Assembly (NCBI GenBank): GCA_963784895.1
Contig: CAWATM010000009.1
Span: 1 to 64,000, forward strand
DNA length: 64,000 nt
Source of the DNA: Gaiellasilicea sp963784895
GTDB taxonomy: Bacteria > Actinomycetota > Thermoleophilia > Gaiellales > Gaiellaceae
Direction of reading: 5' to 3'
The notes beneath the pieces are model-generated. The model did no database searches. It saw only the letters and a list, made by a program, of their open reading frames with translations, and was not told the DNA's origin. This document shows positions 24,981 to 35,059 of this stretch, piece after piece (positions within the stretch are counted from its first letter, which is position 1; every line of letters starts with the position of its first letter). The translations under genes were made by a program, and so were the position numbers.

Positions 24981-26545
24981 GCACCGGCCTCGACCGCCGG
25001 CTCGCGGCGCTGCGCGAGGCAGCCGAGCTGTCGGACGGACGACTCGACGGCGCCGGCGTTGCGGCCGCGCACGCCGTCGTGGCCAAGGCCGGCACGAGAC
25101 TCGGACTCGGGCTCGAGTCGACGGTTGTCGCGCTCGCCGGGCCGACCGGCGTCGGCAAGTCACAGCTCTTCAACGTCCTTGCCGGCGCCGACCTGGCGGT
25201 CGTCGGCCGCCGCCGGCCGACGACGGCGGCAGGACAGGCCGCGGTCTGGGGCGAAGGTGGCGACGCGCTCCTCGACTGGCTCGAGATCGGCCGCCGACAC
25301 AGGGTCGACGCGGACGGCCTCGGCGGGCTCGTGCTGCTCGACCTGCCCGACTTCGACTCGATCGAGACGTCGCACCGGCTCGAGGCGGAGCGGGTGGTCG
25401 CGCTCGCCGACCTCGTCCTCTGGGTGGTCGAGCCGCAGAAGTACGCGGATGCGTCGCTGCACGACCGCTACCTCCAGCCGCTTGCCACCCACGCCGAGGC
25501 GATGGCGGTCGTCCTCAACCAGGCCGATCTGCTCGCGCCGGCGGACGTGGCGGCATGGCGGCGCGACATGGAGCGCCTGCTCGCCCGCGACGGGGTCCCG
25601 CAGCTGCCGCTCCTCGTCGCCTCTGCGCGCACCGGCGAAGGGATCCCGGAGTTGCATCGTCTGCTCGAGCAGCGGGTCTCCGCGCGTGACGCCGCGATCG
25701 CGAAGCTCGCCGCCGACCTCGAGCAGGCGCTCGCGCCGTTCGACGCGGTCTGCGAGGGGAAGGCGCGCGGGATCGGGCAGGAGGACGAACGGCGGCTCGT
25801 GGAGGCGCTCGAGGAGGCGGCCGGCATCCCGACGGTGCTCCGCGCGGTCGGCGACGCGCACCGGCGCCGAGGCGCGCTTGCGACAGGCTGGCCGTTCGTG
25901 CGCTGGCTCCGGCGCTTCAAGCCCGATCCACTGCGACGGCTGCGGCTGCCGGAGACGCCGCAGCCGAATGTGCGCACGTCGCTGCCGGCGCCGACCGACG
26001 TCCAGCGGGCGCAGGTCGCGAGCGCCGCGCGCCGGCTCGCCGACGGGGCGGCCGAGGGGCTGCCGCAGCCGTGGCCCCGACTGGTGCGCGAGGCGGCGAC
26101 GGCGGCGGAGGATCAGGTCGCAGACGCCCTCGACAAGGCGGTGGCAGGCGCTGAGCTCAGCGTCTCGCGGCCGCGCTGGTGGAAGCTCGCAGGCGTGCTC
26201 CAGAGCCTGCTCGCCCTCGCTGTCGCCGCCGGCGGCGTCTGGCTCGGCGCGCTCGCCGTCTTCGGCTGGCTCCGGATCGAGGACGTCATGCCCCTGCCGG
26301 AGGTCGAGGGGATCCCGATCCCGACCTGGCTCGTCCTCGGCGGCGTCGCAGCCGGGCTCGTGCTCGCGCTGCTCGCGAAGCTCGTCAATGGCGTCGGCGC
26401 GAGGCGGCGCGAGTCTCGCTCGGCGCGTTCGCTGAGAGTGCGCGTGGAGGCCGTCGCCGCTGAGCTCGTGACCGGGCCGGTCGAGCGCGAGCTCGACCTG
26501 CGCAAGCAGCTCTGCGCCGCAGTCGCTGTCGCGCGCGGGCGCTAG
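24977..26545 (+). CDS. Dynamin-like GTPase with C-terminal membrane hairpin, second of the pair
   Basis: 522 residues from a GTG that overlaps the previous TGA (GTGA). P-loop AGPTGVGKS (54-62), switch RRPTTAAG, DLPDFDS and G4 VVLNQADLL are visible. After a helical middle part two transmembrane helices lie near 400-425 (KLAGVLQSLLALAVAAGGVW) and 440-460 (WLVLGGVAAGLVLALLAKLV), then a basic tail. Tight coupling with the first GTPase suggests that the two proteins form a heteromeric membrane-remodelling complex; in Streptomyces a comparable pair stabilises sporulation septa. Which cellular membrane event is served here is unknown. Confidence 0.85.
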   Translation: MSTGLDRRLAALREAAELSDGRLDGAGVAAAHAVVAKAGTRLGLGLESTVVALAGPTGVGKSQLFNVLAGADLAVVGRRRPTTAAGQAAVWGEGGDALLDWLEIGRRHRVDADGLGGLVLLDLPDFDSIETSHRLEAERVVALADLVLWVVEPQKYADASLHDRYLQPLATHAEAMAVVLNQADLLAPADVAAWRRDMERLLARDGVPQLPLLVASARTGEGIPELHRLLEQRVSARDAAIAKLAADLEQALAPFDAVCEGKARGIGQEDERRLVEALEEAAGIPTVLRAVGDAHRRRGALATGWPFVRWLRRFKPDPLRRLRLPETPQPNVRTSLPAPTDVQRAQVASAARRLADGAAEGLPQPWPRLVREAATAAEDQVADALDKAVAGAELSVSRPRWWKLAGVLQSLLALAVAAGGVWLGALAVFGWLRIEDVMPLPEVEGIPIPTWLVLGGVAAGLVLALLAKLVNGVGARRRESRSARSLRVRVEAVAAELVTGPVERELDLRKQLCAAVAVARGR

Positions 26546-26548
26546 CCT

Positions 26549-28390
<1,842 letters not shown>

Positions 28391-28412
28391 GCGCCGCAGG
28401 GTACCGGGGGAC

Positions 28413-28724
28413 TCAGGCTTCGGTGATCTCGGCGTGCCGGTCTGCGACGCAGGCTTCGGCCCACTGCTCCGTGATCAGGAGCGGGCGCTGCGCGTCGCTG
28501 TCCTCGTCCAGCTCGATCCGGATCTGGTGCACGGACGCCTCCATCTCGCGGTCGGCAACCGTGCGCTGCTCGGCCACGATCGTGATCGCGTCGACCTCGT
28601 TGAGCAGCGCGTTCGCGAGGTCGTCGATCTCGGCCCGCGTGGCCTCGCGGCCGGCGAACATGCCGAAATTGACGCGGATGTCACCGTCGTCGTCGACGAA
28701 TGCGATCGGGGCGAGTTCATGCAT
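28413..28724 (-). CDS. Small hypothetical acidic protein
   Basis: 103 residues, ATG at 28724 with no obvious ribosome-binding site, 22 bases upstream of typA on the same strand. The sequence (APIAFVDDDGDIRVNFGMFAGREAT, IDDLANALLNEVDAITIVAEQRTV, ASVHQIRIELDE) shows an alternating beta-alpha-beta pattern compatible with a small ferredoxin-like fold and is rich in Asp and Glu. It has two cysteine-poor halves, no signal and no membrane segment. I do not recognise a family. Confidence 0.7.
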   Translation of the reverse strand: MHELAPIAFVDDDGDIRVNFGMFAGREATRAEIDDLANALLNEVDAITIVAEQRTVADREMEASVHQIRIELDEDSDAQRPLLITEQWAEACVADRHAEITEA

Positions 28725-28757
28725 TGCAAGCAGTGTTTACCCCAGGTCGTGACTCCT

Positions 28758-29507
28758 CTAACGTTCGCGCGGCTCCCAGCCGAAGCGGGCGTGGGCGACG
28801 AGATACCCCGCCGCGCCCCAGACGGCCAGGACGCCGACTGCGCCGAGGTGGTCTGTGATCGGCTCGCCGTCGACGTAGGTCGCAAGCACGAGGTCGATCA
28901 GGTATTTGAGCGGCAGGACGTCGGCGACGAGCTCGAGCACGCGGGGGAGGTTGTCGGTCGTCCCGAACGCGCCGGAGAGGAACGACATCGGCAGCACGAT
29001 CACGTTCACGACGGCGCCGACCGCCTCGGCGGAGCGGATCAGCGCGGCTGCCGCCAGTCCGAGTCCTGCGAATGAGACGGCGCCGATCATGAGCGCGGCG
29101 AGGAACGAGAGCGGGAGCTCGGGGAAGTCGGCGTCGAAGAGCAGCACGCCGAGTGCGATCACGGTCAGCGACTGCAGCGCGACGATGACGAGGTTCGAGA
29201 GCAGCACGGTGCCGAGGTAGAGGCTGCCGGGGAGCGGTGTGGAGCGCAGCCGTTTCAGGATCCCGAGCTCGCGCCTGAGCACGAGCGTGATCGCAAGCCC
29301 GCCGAGGGCGGTGTTCGCGACCGCGTAGCCGAGCAGGCCGGCGACGAGGTAGCTGGAGACGCGGCGGCCGTCCTCGATCCCGCCGCCGAAGACCGACGCG
29401 AGCAGCACGAAGAGAAGCGGCGGGAAGAGGAAGACGAAGATCGCGGCCTCGCGGCTGCGCCAGAAGGTCAGCTGCTCGGCCCGGAACTGGTGCCACACCA
29501 GACTCAT
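28758..29507 (-). CDS. ABC-2 type transporter permease (DrrB-like)
   Basis: 249 residues with six transmembrane helices arranged as in ABC-2 exporters: FLFPPLLFVLLASVFG, SYLVAGLLGYAVANTALGG, RRELGILKRLRSTPLPGSLYLG, then helices at about 105-125, 130-155, 165-185 (family-typical LPMSFLSGAF) and near the C-terminus. The EExGILKRLR-type amphipathic turn (RRELGILKRLRSTPL) is conserved. It pairs with the overlapping ATPase to export an unknown, possibly toxic, small molecule or lipid. Confidence 0.93.
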   Translation of the reverse strand: MSLVWHQFRAEQLTFWRSREAAIFVFLFPPLLFVLLASVFGGGIEDGRRVSSYLVAGLLGYAVANTALGGLAITLVLRRELGILKRLRSTPLPGSLYLGTVLLSNLVIVALQSLTVIALGVLLFDADFPELPLSFLAALMIGAVSFAGLGLAAAALIRSAEAVGAVVNVIVLPMSFLSGAFGTTDNLPRVLELVADVLPLKYLIDLVLATYVDGEPITDHLGAVGVLAVWGAAGYLVAHARFGWEPRER

Positions 29508-30355
29508 GCGCGCTCGTCCTCCCTGACGAGATCGAGGTAGACGTCTTCGAGCGTTGCGCGCTTCACCTCGAGCTCCTCCAGCTCGAAGCCCTCGGCGAGG
29601 GCGCGGGCCGTCAGCTCGTGCAGCGCGCGGGTCGGCTGGTCGGTCTCGAGCACGACCTCCTCGCCGAGCCGGCGGTAGCGGATCTGGACGCCGGAGCCGG
29701 CGATCAGCTCGGACGGCTTGCCGAGCTTGACGATCTCGCCCGCGCGCAGGACGGCGACGCGGTCGGCCAGCTGCTGCGCCTCGTCGAGGTAGTGGGTCGT
29801 CAGCAAGATCGTCTTGCCGAGCTCGCGGAGTGAGCGGACGAGCGTCCAGGCGTTCCGTCGCGCCGCCGGGTCGAAGCCGGTTGTCGGCTCGTCGAGGAAG
29901 ACGAGGTCGGGATCGCCGACGAGCGCGATGCCGAGGTCGAGCCGCCGCTTCTGCCCGCCCGAGAGCGTCTTCACCTGCTCGTCCCGTTTCTCGGCGAGCC
30001 CGACGAGCCCAATCACCTCGTCGACGTCGCGCGGGTGGGCGTAGTAGCCGGCGAAGATCCGGTGCACCTCGCGGACGGTCAGCACGGGCCAGAGCTCGGA
30101 CTGCTGCAGGACGACCCCGATCCGCTCGCGGAACGCCCGCTCGGTACGGCCCGGGTCGAAGCCGAGTACACGCACCTCGCCTGCGTCCCGCTGCCGGTAG
30201 CCCTCGAGGATCTCAACCGTCGTCGTCTTGCCGGCGCCGTTCGGGCCGAGCAGGCCGAAGACCTCGCCGGACTCGACCTCGAAGTCGATCCCGCGCACCG
30301 CCTCGACTCCGTCGTACGACTTGCGGAGGCCGATGACGGAGATCGCGCTAGACAT
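29504..30355 (-). CDS. ABC exporter ATP-binding protein (DrrA-like)
   Basis: 283 residues. Walker A GPNGAGKT (37-44), Q-loop LQQSELWPVLTVREV, signature LSGGQKRRLDLG, Walker B DLVFLDEPTTGFDP, H-loop TTHYLDEA, and a DrrA-type C-terminal extension of about 60 residues. The start codon lies inside the palindromic operator shared with the divergent PadR gene and there is no ribosome-binding site, so translation may begin near the transcript end (leaderless). It overlaps the permease by four bases. Confidence 0.95.
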   Translation of the reverse strand: MSSAISVIGLRKSYDGVEAVRGIDFEVESGEVFGLLGPNGAGKTTTVEILEGYRQRDAGEVRVLGFDPGRTERAFRERIGVVLQQSELWPVLTVREVHRIFAGYYAHPRDVDEVIGLVGLAEKRDEQVKTLSGGQKRRLDLGIALVGDPDLVFLDEPTTGFDPAARRNAWTLVRSLRELGKTILLTTHYLDEAQQLADRVAVLRAGEIVKLGKPSELIAGSGVQIRYRRLGEEVVLETDQPTRALHELTARALAEGFELEELEVKRATLEDVYLDLVREDERA

Positions 30356-30394
30356 ATCTGATAGATAGGTTAGTATGCATCTGGTAGATATGTC
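30351..30394. promoter_or_regulatory. Divergent operator with two ATCTGRTAGAT palindromes spanning both start codons
   Basis: ATCTGATAGAT (30356-30366, extendable to 13 bp) and ATCTGGTAGAT (30379-30389) have centres 23 bp apart. Around them GACATATCT (30351-30359) and AGATATGTC (30386-30394) form a 9-bp inverted repeat, so the ABC gene (ATG at 30355 on the minus strand) and the PadR gene (ATG at 30390 on the plus strand) both begin within AGATATGTC. A repressor bound here would shut both genes. Confidence 0.7.
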
Positions 30395-30908
30395 AAGTCT
30401 CAGCCCGACAGCGCGCGTGATCCTGGGCCTGCTCGCGTGGCAGCCCCGGACCGGCTACGAGATCAAGCAGGTGACAGACAAGTCGACGCGGTTCTTCTGG
30501 GGCGCCAGCTACGGTCAGATCTATCCGGAGCTGCGGCGGCTCGAGGCCGCCGGTCTCGTCGGCTCGCGCGCGGAGCCGCGTGGACGGGTGCCGCGCCGGG
30601 TCTACAGCCTGACGACGGCGGGGCGGAGCGCGCTCGACGCGTGGCTCGAGGAGACCGACGAGTCGTACGAAGTCCGCGACGAGGGTCTGCTCAAGCTCTT
30701 CTTCGGCGACCTGATGCCGGCCGAGCGGCGGCTCGAGCTCGTGCGGCGGCGGCGGGCGTGGTGCGAGGAGACGGCGACGCTCTTCCGCCGGATCGGAGCG
30801 GAACTGAGCGAGCTGGACGAGACGGGCGAGACCGTGCTCCGCTACGGGATCGAGCTGATGGAGTGGGACGCTGCCTGGTGGCGCGACCTGGAGCGCCGGC
30901 TCAGTTGA
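30390..30908 (+). CDS. PadR-family regulator of the divergent ABC exporter
   Basis: 172 residues from ATG 30390; an in-frame ATG at 30375 would add MHLVD. I prefer the internal start because it opens the family pattern SSLSPTARVILGLLAWQPRTGYEIKQ and mirrors the other gene of the inverted repeat. Winged helix: SYGQIYPELRRLEAAGLV, wing RRVYSLTTAGRSALDAWL; a Vir-like C-terminal helical domain covers about 90-170 (LLKLFFGDLMPAERRLELVRRR). It should repress the DrrAB-like exporter and itself. Its 3' end overlaps the convergent phosphatase gene by eight bases. Confidence 0.92.
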   Translation: MSSLSPTARVILGLLAWQPRTGYEIKQVTDKSTRFFWGASYGQIYPELRRLEAAGLVGSRAEPRGRVPRRVYSLTTAGRSALDAWLEETDESYEVRDEGLLKLFFGDLMPAERRLELVRRRRAWCEETATLFRRIGAELSELDETGETVLRYGIELMEWDAAWWRDLERRLS

Positions 30909-31287
30909 GCTCGAGCTCGTAGGAGCCGGCGGTCGGGAAGTCCGGATCGGCGCCGGCGAGTGCGAGTGCGATCTCCGAGCAGTCGGGCTGGTGGCCGACC
31001 GTGACCACGGTCTCGCCCGCTCCCTCGACCGCAGCGAGAACGTCGTCGCCGGTGGCGCCGGGTGCGAGGCGCTCGTCGATCCGGAGGTCGGCGCCCGATG
31101 CCTTCGCGATCGCGGCGGCGGTCTCGCGGGCGCGGAGCAGCGGGCTCGAGAGGACCGCGTCGGGTCGCTCTGCTGCCAGGCGCTCGCCGAGTGCGCGGGC
31201 TTCCTCGCGGCCGCGGGAGCTCAGTGGGCGCAGCTCGTCGGGCTCGCCGGGGTCGGAGTGGGCGTGACGGACGAGGATCAGACGCAT
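30901..31287 (-). CDS. SixA-like histidine phosphatase
   Basis: 128 residues. A minimal histidine-phosphatase fold: catalytic RHA motif in LILVRHAHSD with H8, the Arg of LSSRGREEARAL, DAVLSSPLLRARETA, and the second catalytic His in VVTVGHQPDCSEI. SixA enzymes remove phosphate from phosphohistidine in HPt or PTS proteins; the target here is unknown. The tail is short, as in SixA. Divergent from PhzF and convergent with PadR. Confidence 0.92.
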   Translation of the reverse strand: MRLILVRHAHSDPGEPDELRPLSSRGREEARALGERLAAERPDAVLSSPLLRARETAAAIAKASGADLRIDERLAPGATGDDVLAAVEGAGETVVTVGHQPDCSEIALALAGADPDFPTAGSYELELN

Positions 31288-31312
31288 GAGGTCGGAGGAT
31301 AGATTCCGGGCG

Positions 31313-32161
31313 ATGCGCTCGTTTCGCTACGTCCTCGCCGACGTCTTCACGGACACACCCCTCGCGGGGAACCAGCTCGCGGTCTTCACCGACGCGCGCG
31401 ACCTCGACGAGCTGACGATGCAGGCGCTGGCGCTCGAGCTCGGCCTCTCGGAGACCGTCTTCGTGCTGCCGCCGCGCGAGGGCGGCACCGTGCGCCTCCG
31501 CATCTTCACGCCGGTGAACGAGCTCGCGTTCGCCGGCCACCCGTGCCTCGGTGCCGCGTTCGTACTCGGTGCGCCGCTCCAGCTGGGCACGATCGCGCTC
31601 GAGACCGGCAGCGGGATCGTCCCGGTCGAGCTCGAGCGCGACCCGAGCGGCAGGATCGTCTTCGGCCGGATGACGCAGCCCGTGCCGACCGTCGAGCCGT
31701 ATGGGCGCGCCGACGAGATGCTCGCGGCGCTCCGCGTCGAGTCGTCGCTGCTCCCGGTCGACGTCTACGACAACGGCGTCCGGCACGCATACGTCGTGCT
31801 GCCCTCGAAGGACGATGTCGCGGCGCTGCAGCCGGACATGAACGCGCTCATGGAGCTCGACGTCGTCGGCGCGCTCGCCGCCGCAGGCAGCGGCACCGAC
31901 TGGAAGGTGCGCATGTTCTCGCCGCTCGACGGCGTCGGCGAGGACGCCGCGACAGGCTCGGCCGCGGGCCCGCTTGCATGCCACCTCGGCCGGCACGGCG
32001 TTGTGCCGTGGGGCGCGGAGCTCGAGATCGAGCAAGGAGCCGAGATCGGGCGGCGCTCGCTGCTCTACGCCCGCGCGGCCGGCTCGGGCAAGACGATCGA
32101 ATCGGTCGAGGTCGGCGGCTCGGCGGTCACGGTCGCGCGCGGCGAGTTCAAGGTGCCGTGA
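31313..32161 (+). CDS. PhzF-family phenazine biosynthesis-like epimerase/isomerase
   Basis: 282 residues from ATG 31313, with GGAGG 13 bases upstream; an upstream ATG at 31286 is possible but would lie inside the phosphatase start. Family motifs: FRYVLADVFTDTPLAGNQLAVF, TPVNELAFAGHPCLGAAF containing the catalytic glutamate, and GVGEDAATGSAAGPLACHL near the C-terminus. PhzF-like proteins catalyse isomerisation of small hydroxy or amino acids as a two-domain diaminopimelate-epimerase fold. No phenazine pathway genes are nearby, so the substrate is unknown. Confidence 0.93.
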   Translation: MRSFRYVLADVFTDTPLAGNQLAVFTDARDLDELTMQALALELGLSETVFVLPPREGGTVRLRIFTPVNELAFAGHPCLGAAFVLGAPLQLGTIALETGSGIVPVELERDPSGRIVFGRMTQPVPTVEPYGRADEMLAALRVESSLLPVDVYDNGVRHAYVVLPSKDDVAALQPDMNALMELDVVGALAAAGSGTDWKVRMFSPLDGVGEDAATGSAAGPLACHLGRHGVVPWGAELEIEQGAEIGRRSLLYARAAGSGKTIESVEVGGSAVTVARGEFKVP

Positions 32162-32167
32162 CCCGGC

Positions 32168-32527
32168 TCACACCCGCTGCAGGTGGGTGTCCTTGAACCC
32201 GCTCGGATACTTGAGCCCGTAGCCCACGGCGCGGTCGACGCCGATGTGCGTCAGCCAGATCAACGCGAGCGCGAGCGCGGTGTCCGAGTCTGCGATCACG
32301 CCCGCGGCTGCGAGCACCACCGGCAGCACGTAGGTGTGGACGACGTCATAGGCGACGGCACCGGTGCGCGGCCCCGCGAGGTAGCCGAGCATGGCCAGGT
32401 CGGGCGCCAGCGCGAGCACCAGCAGCAACCACCACGCAAAACCCTCGTGGAAGTAGAGGGTCACCGCGCCGATTGCCACGGCAGCTCCTTCGGCGTGAAG
32501 CAGCAACCGCGGCAGCCGGTCGACCAT
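32168..32527 (-). CDS. DUF4260 membrane protein
   Basis: 119 residues with four hydrophobic helices (about 12-28, 30-50, 62-80, 83-100). Motifs GFAWWLLLVLALAPDLAMLGYLAGPRTGAVAYDVVHTYVLP and LTHIGVDRAVGYGLKYPSGFKDTHL are those of the DUF4260 family, whose C-terminus normally ends with a GFKDTHLGR-like tail. Function unknown. It lies just before the thiamine-linked operon but ends the preceding interval; no ribosome-binding site is obvious. Confidence 0.9.
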   Translation of the reverse strand: MVDRLPRLLLHAEGAAVAIGAVTLYFHEGFAWWLLLVLALAPDLAMLGYLAGPRTGAVAYDVVHTYVLPVVLAAAGVIADSDTALALALIWLTHIGVDRAVGYGLKYPSGFKDTHLQRV

Positions 32528-32536
32528 TGCTCGACC

Positions 32537-32926
32537 CTAGTCGCTCCAGGCGACTGCTTCCACATCCGGCAGCTCCGGCGCGAGCGAGCGCCAGAAGCGG
32601 CCACCGTCCGTGGAGAGGTAGAGCCGATTCCGCGCTGCGAAAAGGATCCGGTCCGGGTCGGCCGCGTCGACGGCGACGTCGAAGCCGGCGGGCAGCCCGC
32701 CGCCCGCCTCGCTCCAGGTCGCGCCGGCGTCGTAGGAGACGACCAGCGGGGGCCGCCGGTCGACGACCGCGACGATCGTCGCCCCGGCTGCCGACGCGGC
32801 GACGACCCGTGGCAGCTCGAGCTGAAGGCGGTCCTGGTCGACGGACGCATCGACCTCGCCGAGGACGGCCTCCGTCTCGACGTCGACCTGGAAGACGCCG
32901 TCGACGGTGCGGACGAGCGCGATCAC
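32537..32926 (-). CDS. Short BNR/sialidase-repeat-like protein
   Basis: 129 residues from a GTG that overlaps the PfkB stop by four bases. Two BNR-type repeats are visible: VSYDAGATWSEAGG and LSTDGGRFWRSL, separated by DVAVDAADPDRILFAARN. These Asp-box repeats usually occur in multi-bladed propellers, but here only a fragment is encoded and there is no signal peptide. It may be a small partner or a reduced propeller. As third gene of the riboswitch operon its role is unclear. Confidence 0.75.
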   Translation of the reverse strand: MIALVRTVDGVFQVDVETEAVLGEVDASVDQDRLQLELPRVVAASAAGATIVAVVDRRPPLVVSYDAGATWSEAGGGLPAGFDVAVDAADPDRILFAARNRLYLSTDGGRFWRSLAPELPDVEAVAWSD

Positions 32927-33720
32927 GCCGCCGGGGCCGTGGTCAGCTCGAGCACGCGCGCGGCGGTCGTCGCCGCATGGCGCGCGGCCGACACCGGGCG
33001 ATGGCCCGCAGCCCGCGACCACACGTAGGCGGCGAGGAACGCGTCGCCGGCGCCCGTCGGGTCGTCGGTCTCGATGCGTCGCACCGGGATTCGCTCGCGG
33101 ACGCCGCGGCTGATCAGCAGGGCGCCCGTCGAGCCCTGCGTGAGCAGCAGCTCCGGGACGCCGAGCTCGACCACCCGCTCCTCGCCGCCGAGCACCTGAA
33201 GCTCCTCCTCGTTCAGCTTCAGCGCCGTCACGTGTGCGAGCACGGCCGGGTCGAAGTCGGCGTCGAGCCGAAGCGGCCCGGCGGCAGCGGGCCGGACGAG
33301 CGCCTGGCCGTCGAGCGCGAGCCGGTGGTCCCGAGCGAGGGCGGCGAGCACGCCGGAGGGGAAGTCGCCGCGCGTGAGGCCGCCGACCTGCACCCACTCG
33401 GCCCGCCCGACTGCCCCGACGTCCTCGAGCGTCCACGGCGAGCCCGGGTCGCCGATCGTCATCTCCCGCTCCTCGCCGTGATAGCGGATGTCGAACGTCG
33501 TCGTGGTCGGTGCGGGCAGCCACGACCAGCGGACGCCGAGCGCCGCCAGCGGCCCGACCAGTGCGCGGCGATCGGCGTCGGCCGAGCGGGCGACGATCCG
33601 CGAGTTGCCGCCGAGGAGCCGCAGCGCCCGGGCGGCATGGAAGGGTGCGCCGCCGACGCGCGGGCGGCCGCCGTCGACCGTGTCCTTCGCCAGGTTCCCG
33701 ATCGCCGCGACGCCCCGCAC
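32923..33720 (-). CDS. PfkB/ribokinase-family kinase
   Basis: 265 residues from GTG 33720, at the start of the family pattern (RGVAAIGNLAKDTVDGG). PfkB elements: RVGGAPFHAARALRLLGG near the N-terminus, LNEEELQVLGG, LLTQGSTGALL, and the signature DDPTGAGDAFLAAYVW with the catalytic Asp in GAGD. It transfers phosphate from ATP to a sugar or sugar-like alcohol. Because the gene lies in a TPP-riboswitch operon next to a CytX-type permease, and because HMP kinase ThiD is a member of the same superfamily, a thiamine-precursor kinase role is conceivable but unproven. Confidence 0.9.
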   Translation of the reverse strand: MRGVAAIGNLAKDTVDGGRPRVGGAPFHAARALRLLGGNSRIVARSADADRRALVGPLAALGVRWSWLPAPTTTTFDIRYHGEEREMTIGDPGSPWTLEDVGAVGRAEWVQVGGLTRGDFPSGVLAALARDHRLALDGQALVRPAAAGPLRLDADFDPAVLAHVTALKLNEEELQVLGGEERVVELGVPELLLTQGSTGALLISRGVRERIPVRRIETDDPTGAGDAFLAAYVWSRAAGHRPVSAARHAATTAARVLELTTAPAA

Positions 33721-33730
33721 GGATCGAACT

Positions 33731-35044
33731 CTAGAACCGGCGTCTTCCGGCCGTCGCGACCGCCAGTCCAAGGGCGAACGCGACGGCGAAGCTCGGCAGC
33801 GTCGCGCCGATGCCGAGGTCGGCCCCCTCGCCGAGCGCATCGGTCCACCACGACGGCCCGACCGGGTGCAGCCACTGGTAGAGGGCGAACCCGGCGATCC
33901 AGGCGGCGAGCATCCCCCAGCGCACGGCCGGCCCGGAGAAGACGTCCCGCTCGTCGTAGCGCGAGCCGGCGGCGAGCCAGTCCGCCAGCAGGACACCGAA
34001 GAGCGGCACGAAGAACGAGCCGAGCATGAGCAGGAAGCTCTCGTAGGCGAGCAGGTCGATCGTCAGCGCCCCGATCGTGGCGACGACGGAGACGGCGACG
34101 ACCAAGAGCCGCTGCGGCAGCGCGGGCGCGAGGTTCTGAATCGAGACCGAGGCCGAGTACACGTTCGCGAACGCCTCGTCCGTCTCGTCGACGGTGACCG
34201 CGAGCAGGGCGAGGACGGCGCCGAGCCCGCCGGCTGCGACCGCGACCGGCAGTGCCGCCGGGTCGGTGACGTCGCGGGAGAAGAAGAGGACGGCGCCGAG
34301 CAGCCAGAGCCACGTCCCGGCGACGAAGTAGCCGGCCGCGGCGCCCCAGAACGCGCTCGAGCGGTTGCGCGCGAAACGCGTGTAGTCGGCGACGAGGGGA
34401 ATCCAGGAGACGGTGATCGCGACGACGAGGTCGACGCCGTCCAGCACCGCAAAGCCACCCTCGCCGTCGCGATCCCAGAGCGAGCCGAACCCGGAGCCGT
34501 CGAGAGCCCACCAGGTCAGGTACGCGAGCGACGCGAGTACGCCCCAGACGGCGAACTTGCGCACGAACTTGCGGACGAAGCCGATCGGGCCGAGCAGCGC
34601 GAGGGCGAGCGCGACGCCGCCGAACAGGATCGTCCAGAGCGACTGCGCCCGGAAGCCGAACAGCTCGTCGGAGAGTGCGGCGACCGCCGTTGCGATGATC
34701 AATAGCTCGAAGATCGCCCAGCCGATGCACTGGGCGGCGTTCAGCACCGTTGGCGCCCAGGAGCCGCGTTGGCCGAGCGGCGCCCGCATCAGCACCATCG
34801 ACGGGACGCGCGCGTCGGCGCCGATCAGCGCGGCCGTGCCGAGCATTGCGTTCCCGATCAGGCCGCCGACCACGATCGCGAGAAAGGCCTCCGGCAGCGA
34901 GAGCGCGGGAACGAGGTACGTCCCGGCCACGAGCACGAGCAGCGAGACGCCGAGATTGCCCCAGAGGAGGCCCTGGTCGAGCAGGCCCAGAACGCGCAGG
35001 CGTGACGGCACCGGCGCGATTCCCCAGGCGGGCGTGTCGTCCAT
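33731..35044 (-). CDS. cytX: NCS1 permease, CytX-type (putative hydroxymethylpyrimidine transporter)
   Basis: 437 residues with about 12 transmembrane helices. The NCS1 pattern is clear: LWGNLGVSLLVLVAGTYLVP, GADARVPSMVLMRAPLGQRGSWAPTVLNAAQCIGWAIFEL, and ITVSWIPLVADYTRFAR. It is preceded directly by a TPP riboswitch, and NCS1 members under this control are CytX, thought to import hydroxymethylpyrimidine or a related thiamine precursor. The ribosome-binding site AGGGAGGAG immediately follows the riboswitch. The PfkB kinase gene begins 10 bases downstream. Confidence 0.9.
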   Translation of the reverse strand: MDDTPAWGIAPVPSRLRVLGLLDQGLLWGNLGVSLLVLVAGTYLVPALSLPEAFLAIVVGGLIGNAMLGTAALIGADARVPSMVLMRAPLGQRGSWAPTVLNAAQCIGWAIFELLIIATAVAALSDELFGFRAQSLWTILFGGVALALALLGPIGFVRKFVRKFAVWGVLASLAYLTWWALDGSGFGSLWDRDGEGGFAVLDGVDLVVAITVSWIPLVADYTRFARNRSSAFWGAAAGYFVAGTWLWLLGAVLFFSRDVTDPAALPVAVAAGGLGAVLALLAVTVDETDEAFANVYSASVSIQNLAPALPQRLLVVAVSVVATIGALTIDLLAYESFLLMLGSFFVPLFGVLLADWLAAGSRYDERDVFSGPAVRWGMLAAWIAGFALYQWLHPVGPSWWTDALGEGADLGIGATLPSFAVAFALGLAVATAGRRRF

Positions 35045-35059
35045 CGTCTCTCGCTCCTC

